Assembly (NCBI GenBank): GCA_016294985.1
Contig: JAECRW010000063.1
Location: 1 to 8,467 of the forward strand
Direction of reading: 5' to 3'
DNA: 8,467 nucleotides
DNA from: Candidatus Sifarchaeum marinoarchaea
GTDB taxonomy: Archaea; Asgardarchaeota; Sifarchaeia; Borrarchaeales; Borrarchaeaceae
In this document: piece by piece, positions 6,677-8,467 of the stretch
Layout of the letters: each line of letters opens with the position of its first letter
How positions within the stretch are numbered: the first letter of the stretch is position 1
Translations under genes and position numbers: made by a program
The notes under the pieces: generated by a model
Database searches by the model: none
Told to the model about the DNA's origin: nothing
What the model saw: the letters and a program-made list of their open reading frames with translations, nothing else

Positions 6677-6757
6677 TTATTGAACATTTTCTACTAATAT
6701 CAGCAATGTTTGCTTTTGTTTTTGGATATAAAGAGACTATGTTGTTTTGTTCAATAA
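6677..6757 (+). terminator. Inverted repeat and hairpin/T-tract terminator after the large gene
   Basis: TTATTGAACA (6677-6686) and TGTTCAATAA (6748-6757) are perfect 10-bp reverse complements starting 15 bp after the stop. Between them AGCAA-TGT-TTGCT (6702-6714) forms a small hairpin followed by TTTGTTTTT (6715-6723), which resembles an intrinsic terminator. The inner element is the likely transcript end; the outer repeat could protect the 3' end or be coincidental. Confidence 0.5.
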
Positions 6758-6798
6758 TTTTAGTTTAAAACCAAAATATCTTGCTTTGAAGAAAAAAG

Positions 6799-6823
6799 GA
6801 GAATTATAATTGAATAAATTCTC
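6799..6823. repeat. 7-bp hairpin
   Basis: GAGAATT (6799-6805) pairs with AATTCTC (6817-6823) across an 11-nt loop. It is AT-rich and of modest strength, and is the first of the hairpin series. Confidence 0.4.
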
Positions 6824-6859
6824 TAATTGGAGTATTTAGAATGGCCAACTGTTACCTGG

Positions 6860-6912
6860 ACCCACTGATTTAACCTCCTAGTTAGTATGCTGTTCTAACG
6901 AACTCAGTGGGT
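6860..6912. repeat. Two-stem hairpin with an ACCTCCTAG-containing internal loop
   Basis: ACCCACTGA (6860-6868) pairs perfectly with TCAGTGGGT (6904-6912). Inside, GTTAG (6881-6885) pairs with CTAAC (6895-6899), leaving a 12-nt left internal loop and a 4-nt right one. The left loop reads into ACCTCCTAG (6873-6881). That contains the anti-Shine-Dalgarno core and is complementary to the tfb ribosome-binding region at 1218-1226. The outer stem is the strongest in this gap. Confidence 0.5.
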
Positions 6913-6937
6913 AATATCCCAAAAATAATTTAAAGCC

Positions 6938-7114
6938 AGCGCATTTCTGCTACTCAAAATCAGTTTAATGGAAAAAAAACGATTCTAAAAGGTATTTAGA
7001 ATTTGATTTCTTCACTCAGAGATGAGTGAAACTGAATTATGAAAAAACACTATCCTAATTAGAATTGCAAACTTTATTGCAACTAATTAAAGCGCAAATT
7101 TCCAAAAATGCGTT
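6938..7114. ncRNA. Candidate structured RNA: nested multi-branched stems
   Basis: Five stems are mutually compatible apart from two shared bases. P1 is AGCGCATTT (6938-6946) with AAATGCGTT (7106-7114), one G-T pair. P2 is TCAGTTT (6960-6966) with AAACTGA (7029-7035). P3 is ATTCTAAA (6982-6989) with TTTAGAAT (6995-7002). P4 is TTCACTCA (7011-7018) with TGAGTGAA (7023-7030), closed by a GAGA tetraloop of the GNRA type. P5 is TAATTAG (7056-7062), two bulged A, TTGCAA, six-nt loop, TTGCAA, CTAATTA (7083-7089). P1 encloses the rest, and P2 encloses P3 and most of P4. It matches no RNA family I recognise: not RNase P, SRP or tRNA. AT-rich DNA yields chance stems, so transcription is unproven and the strand is unassigned. 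Confidence 0.3.
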
Positions 7115-7136
7115 TAACTATAATTTAAGAGAGTAA

Positions 7137-7186
7137 ATCTGAAAATAATGGATCATGATTCTATTGTGAAACCGCATTATTCAGAT
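7137..7186. repeat. Hairpin with a two-A bulge
   Basis: ATCTGA (7137-7142), bulged AA, then ATAATG (7145-7150) pair with CATTAT (7175-7180) and TCAGAT (7181-7186). The 24-nt loop contains the palindrome ATCATGAT (7152-7159). The same 6 + AA bulge + 6 layout occurs in the hairpin at 7056-7089. Confidence 0.4.
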
Positions 7187-7211
7187 ATGAGGCCATTCTA
7201 CAGTCAGTTCG

Positions 7212-7219
7212 ATATAATA
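7212..7219 (+). promoter_or_regulatory. Possible TATA box for the small membrane protein gene
   Basis: ATATAATA lies about 95 nt upstream of ATG 7311, which would give a leader of about 65 nt. AATTAAAT at about 7234-7241 is an alternative. This is a visual call only. Confidence 0.25.
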
Positions 7220-7284
7220 GGCTCACAATGCTAAATTAAATCAAAGAAGATTCGTTGGGTTTAAGAGGAACAGTGTATTAAAGA

Positions 7285-7303
7285 CCTCAGCAAGGAGTTG
7301 AGG
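7285..7303 (+). promoter_or_regulatory. Leader hairpin that could mask the ribosome-binding site of the membrane protein
   Basis: CCTCA (7285-7289) can pair with TGAGG (7299-7303). GAGG at 7300-7303, seven bases before the ATG, is the best-spaced Shine-Dalgarno candidate. A second one, AAGGAG (7292-7297), lies in the loop, 13 bases from the ATG. Pairing would hide the first and expose the second. The stem is only five bp. Confidence 0.35.
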
Positions 7304-7310
7304 GCTTCAA

Positions 7311-7640
7311 ATGAGATATCTAAATGCCATTTTAGGAATGTTACTTCATACTTTGCTAATACTGCTTGCTTACGTGCCAGTATTCGTACGCTGCAGTGAT
7401 ATAGGGATCCATGACACTTATCCCGTTATTATCCTTTTCTGGCTTCTTTCCCTCAATGAACTGCTGCTGTCGATAACCCCTCCCTCAGTTATAGTCTTGC
7501 CAGTTTGTGCGTTCAGTTTCACCACAATTATTGGCCTCTTTATAACGTATACCTACCCATGGATTTACCCCTTTCTCCTACTAGGACTTTTCATCTTTGT
7601 GCTAGGAATTTTCCTTCAGTTCTTAATCACATTGATTTGA
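7311..7640 (+). CDS. Small four-helix membrane protein, unknown function
   Basis: The protein has 109 residues and is strongly hydrophobic. Predicted membrane helices lie at about residues 6-27, 38-56, 59-80 and 83-109, with short connecting loops. The only clearly polar stretch is the loop around 28-36 (CSDIGIHDT). A single charged residue, E50, sits inside helix 2, and PP at 57-58 separates helices 2 and 3. There is almost no positive charge apart from R2 and R27. I recognise no family or catalytic motif. It starts at ATG with partial Shine-Dalgarno sequences, stands alone between a hairpin-rich gap and rtcA, and is probably its own unit because a T-tract follows. The long open frame, hydrophobic periodicity and ribosome-binding site support it as real. 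It could be a lineage-specific channel-like or accessory membrane protein, but nothing shows that directly. Confidence 0.65.
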   Translation: MRYLNAILGMLLHTLLILLAYVPVFVRCSDIGIHDTYPVIILFWLLSLNELLLSITPPSVIVLPVCAFSFTTIIGLFITYTYPWIYPFLLLGLFIFVLGIFLQFLITLI

Positions 7641-7707
7641 TCTGTAAAATAACAAATTTATCAGAATACCTTTCATCAACCACAGTGACACAGAATTATA
7701 TCTAAAA

Positions 7708-7753
7708 TTTTTCCATTCGTGATAATCAGTAGTTAGATGCAAATAGTTTTTTT
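7708..7753 (+). terminator. Oligo-T termination tracts after the small membrane protein
   Basis: TTTTT at 7708-7712 and a stronger run of seven T at 7747-7753 lie 68 and 107 bp after the stop. Either could end the transcript before rtcA. Confidence 0.4.
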
Positions 7754-7845
7754 AAGAAATGTGGGCCTGAAAAACTCACTTGAATCTTTCCAAAGATAAT
7801 GCGAAAGAAGTATTTTTTGAATTCCTAAAAGAAATAAAGAAATAT

Positions 7846-7870
7846 AGGTCAATATTCAGAATATTTACCT
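7846..7870. repeat. Near-perfect inverted repeat upstream of rtcA
   Basis: AGGTCAATATT (7846-7856) and AATATTTACCT (7860-7870) are reverse complements except at one position, separated by CAG. The centre is about 65 bp before the rtcA ATG, in the range of its promoter, so it may be an operator or leader hairpin. A shorter repeat, CTTTGA (7886-7891) with TCAAAG (7900-7905), lies closer to the gene. Confidence 0.4.
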
Positions 7871-7922
7871 CTCGATTTCAATCATCTTTGATCAAGAATT
7901 CAAAGCGAAATAAACCTAACGA

Positions 7923-8467
7923 ATGAGTGAAGCGATTATGAGCCATGATTACATAAGAATCGATGGTGGAATGCTCGAAGGAGGAGGACAAATTTTACGA
8001 ATTGCCACTGCTCTTTCAGGAATAACAGGTATTCCTGTTGAGATCTACAACATCAGGAGTAAAAGACCAAAGCCAGGTTTGAAAGCTCAGCATTTGACAG
8101 GAATTAAAGCCTTAGCAGACTTAACTAATGCGTCAGTAGACGGTTTACAAAAGGGATCCAAGAAAATTACTTTTATACCCACCATTCGAAAAGGAGGATT
8201 CTATAAAGTTGATGTAAAAACAGCAGGAAGCGTTACACTATTACTACAGGTATTGATTCCAGTAGCAATTTTCACACCGAAGCGAGTGCAATTTAAGTTA
8301 ATAGGCGGTACGACAGTGAAATGGTCTCCCCCAATACCCTCTGTTAAATACATTCTGCTACCTATCCTTAAGAAAATGGGTACCCAGACGCAAATTGAAA
8401 TAATTAAGCATGGATTTTATCCAAAAGGGGGAGGAATTGTCAACATTGTAATAGACCCTATCAAGAA
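7923..8467 (+). CDS. rtcA: RNA 3'-terminal phosphate cyclase (3' end outside window)
   Basis: RtcA converts an RNA 3'-phosphate to a 2',3'-cyclic phosphate using ATP through a covalent enzyme-AMP intermediate, and can also adenylylate 5' ends. The visible 181 residues match the N-terminal half. They show IDGGMLEGGGQILR (about 13-26), then IRSKRPKPGLKAQHLTG with the conserved RPKPGL and QHLT, then TAGSVTLLLQ beginning at residue 100. Near the end is a KGGG segment typical of the second repeat. The catalytic histidine lies in the C-terminal part beyond the window. A TAA at 7917-7919 in frame limits the start to ATG 7923 or ATG 7938; neither has a clear Shine-Dalgarno sequence. The family also contains Rcl1, but archaeal members with this N-terminus are annotated as RtcA. 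It shares an RNA-processing theme with gar1 but is separately promoted. Confidence 0.93.
   Translation, partial: MSEAIMSHDYIRIDGGMLEGGGQILRIATALSGITGIPVEIYNIRSKRPKPGLKAQHLTGIKALADLTNASVDGLQKGSKKITFIPTIRKGGFYKVDVKTAGSVTLLLQVLIPVAIFTPKRVQFKLIGGTTVKWSPPIPSVKYILLPILKKMGTQTQIEIIKHGFYPKGGGIVNIVIDPIK

Larger units (their letters stand above)
6663..7310. other. Gene-free interval dense in inverted repeats
   Basis: There is no credible coding frame in 648 bp; the ATG at 6841 opens only ten codons. The interval instead contains the terminator-like region (6677-6757), separate hairpins at 6799-6823, 6860-6912 and 7137-7186, and a nested set at 6938-7114. The probable promoter and leader of the small membrane protein follow. 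The number of stems of 7-9 bp in one gap stands out against the other two gene-free gaps of this window. Confidence 0.6.

Noticed and set aside
6841..6873. Ten-codon frame starting at ATG 6841
   Set aside because: Too short and without a ribosome-binding site at proper distance; it runs into the hairpin stem.
6860..6916. H/ACA guide RNA, since gar1 is present and ATA lies 14 nt past the inner stem
   Set aside because: The spacing fits, but the upper stem is only five bp, no K-turn is visible, the left loop is too large and the box is not ACA. Not enough to call.
6663..7310. CRISPR array or transposon ends in the repeat-rich gap
   Set aside because: The stems differ in sequence, with no regularly spaced direct repeat, no terminal inverted repeat with target duplication and no transposase remnant.
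7505..7705. Plus-strand 66-codon frame overlapping the small membrane protein
   Set aside because: It is out of frame with the longer hydrophobic protein, has no ribosome-binding site, and its content is that of a shifted hydrophobic gene.

Overview
The window comes from an archaeal genome. It encodes transcription factor B (TFB), the archaeal TFIIB homologue, directly behind a minimal GAR1, the H/ACA RNP protein. The AT-rich intergenic stretches contain TATA-like boxes. Several genes use Shine-Dalgarno sequences, and some use non-ATG starts. The large AT-rich, TPR-rich protein is the sort of gene seen in Asgard archaea and relatives, but no marker here fixes the lineage, so I go no further than 'archaeon, possibly Asgard'.

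Layout. Positions 740 to 1 (minus strand, running off the edge) hold a multi-pass GT-C/GT87 (DUF2029-like) glycosyltransferase. A divergent promoter region of about 200 bp separates it from a plus-strand pair, gar1 (940-1197) and tfb (1235-2179). The two genes are 37 bp apart and probably co-transcribed. Gar1 appears to start at TTG behind GGAGGAG. For tfb, the only reading that includes the whole zinc ribbon starts at a non-canonical ATT (1235) behind GGAGGTG, because no ATG, GTG or TTG lies in frame upstream of the second zinc-binding pair. T-rich termination sequence follows tfb, then about 590 bp without a gene but with one sizeable imperfect hairpin.

Positions 2769-6662 encode a 1297-residue protein that I cannot assign to a named family. 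It has about 845 residues of TPR-like helical repeats, a beta-rich Ig-like segment, and a C-terminal zinc-metallopeptidase-like domain. That domain has an HEXXGH motif and a glutamate in an NEGF motif 58 residues after the first histidine. Dipeptidyl peptidase III (M49) has the same unusual motif and nearly the same spacing. This is the most likely undescribed system in the window.

About 650 bp without a gene follows (6663-7310). It is unusually rich in inverted repeats, several of which nest into a multi-branched fold and may be a structured RNA. Next come a small four-helix membrane protein (7311-7640) and, 282 bp further on, the 5' part of rtcA, the RNA 3'-phosphate cyclase (7923 to the window end).

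Gar1 (pseudouridylation RNP), TFB (transcription initiation) and RtcA (RNA end modification) form an information-processing and RNA-processing neighbourhood. The metallopeptidase-like giant and the small membrane protein sit between them as apparently separate transcription units.
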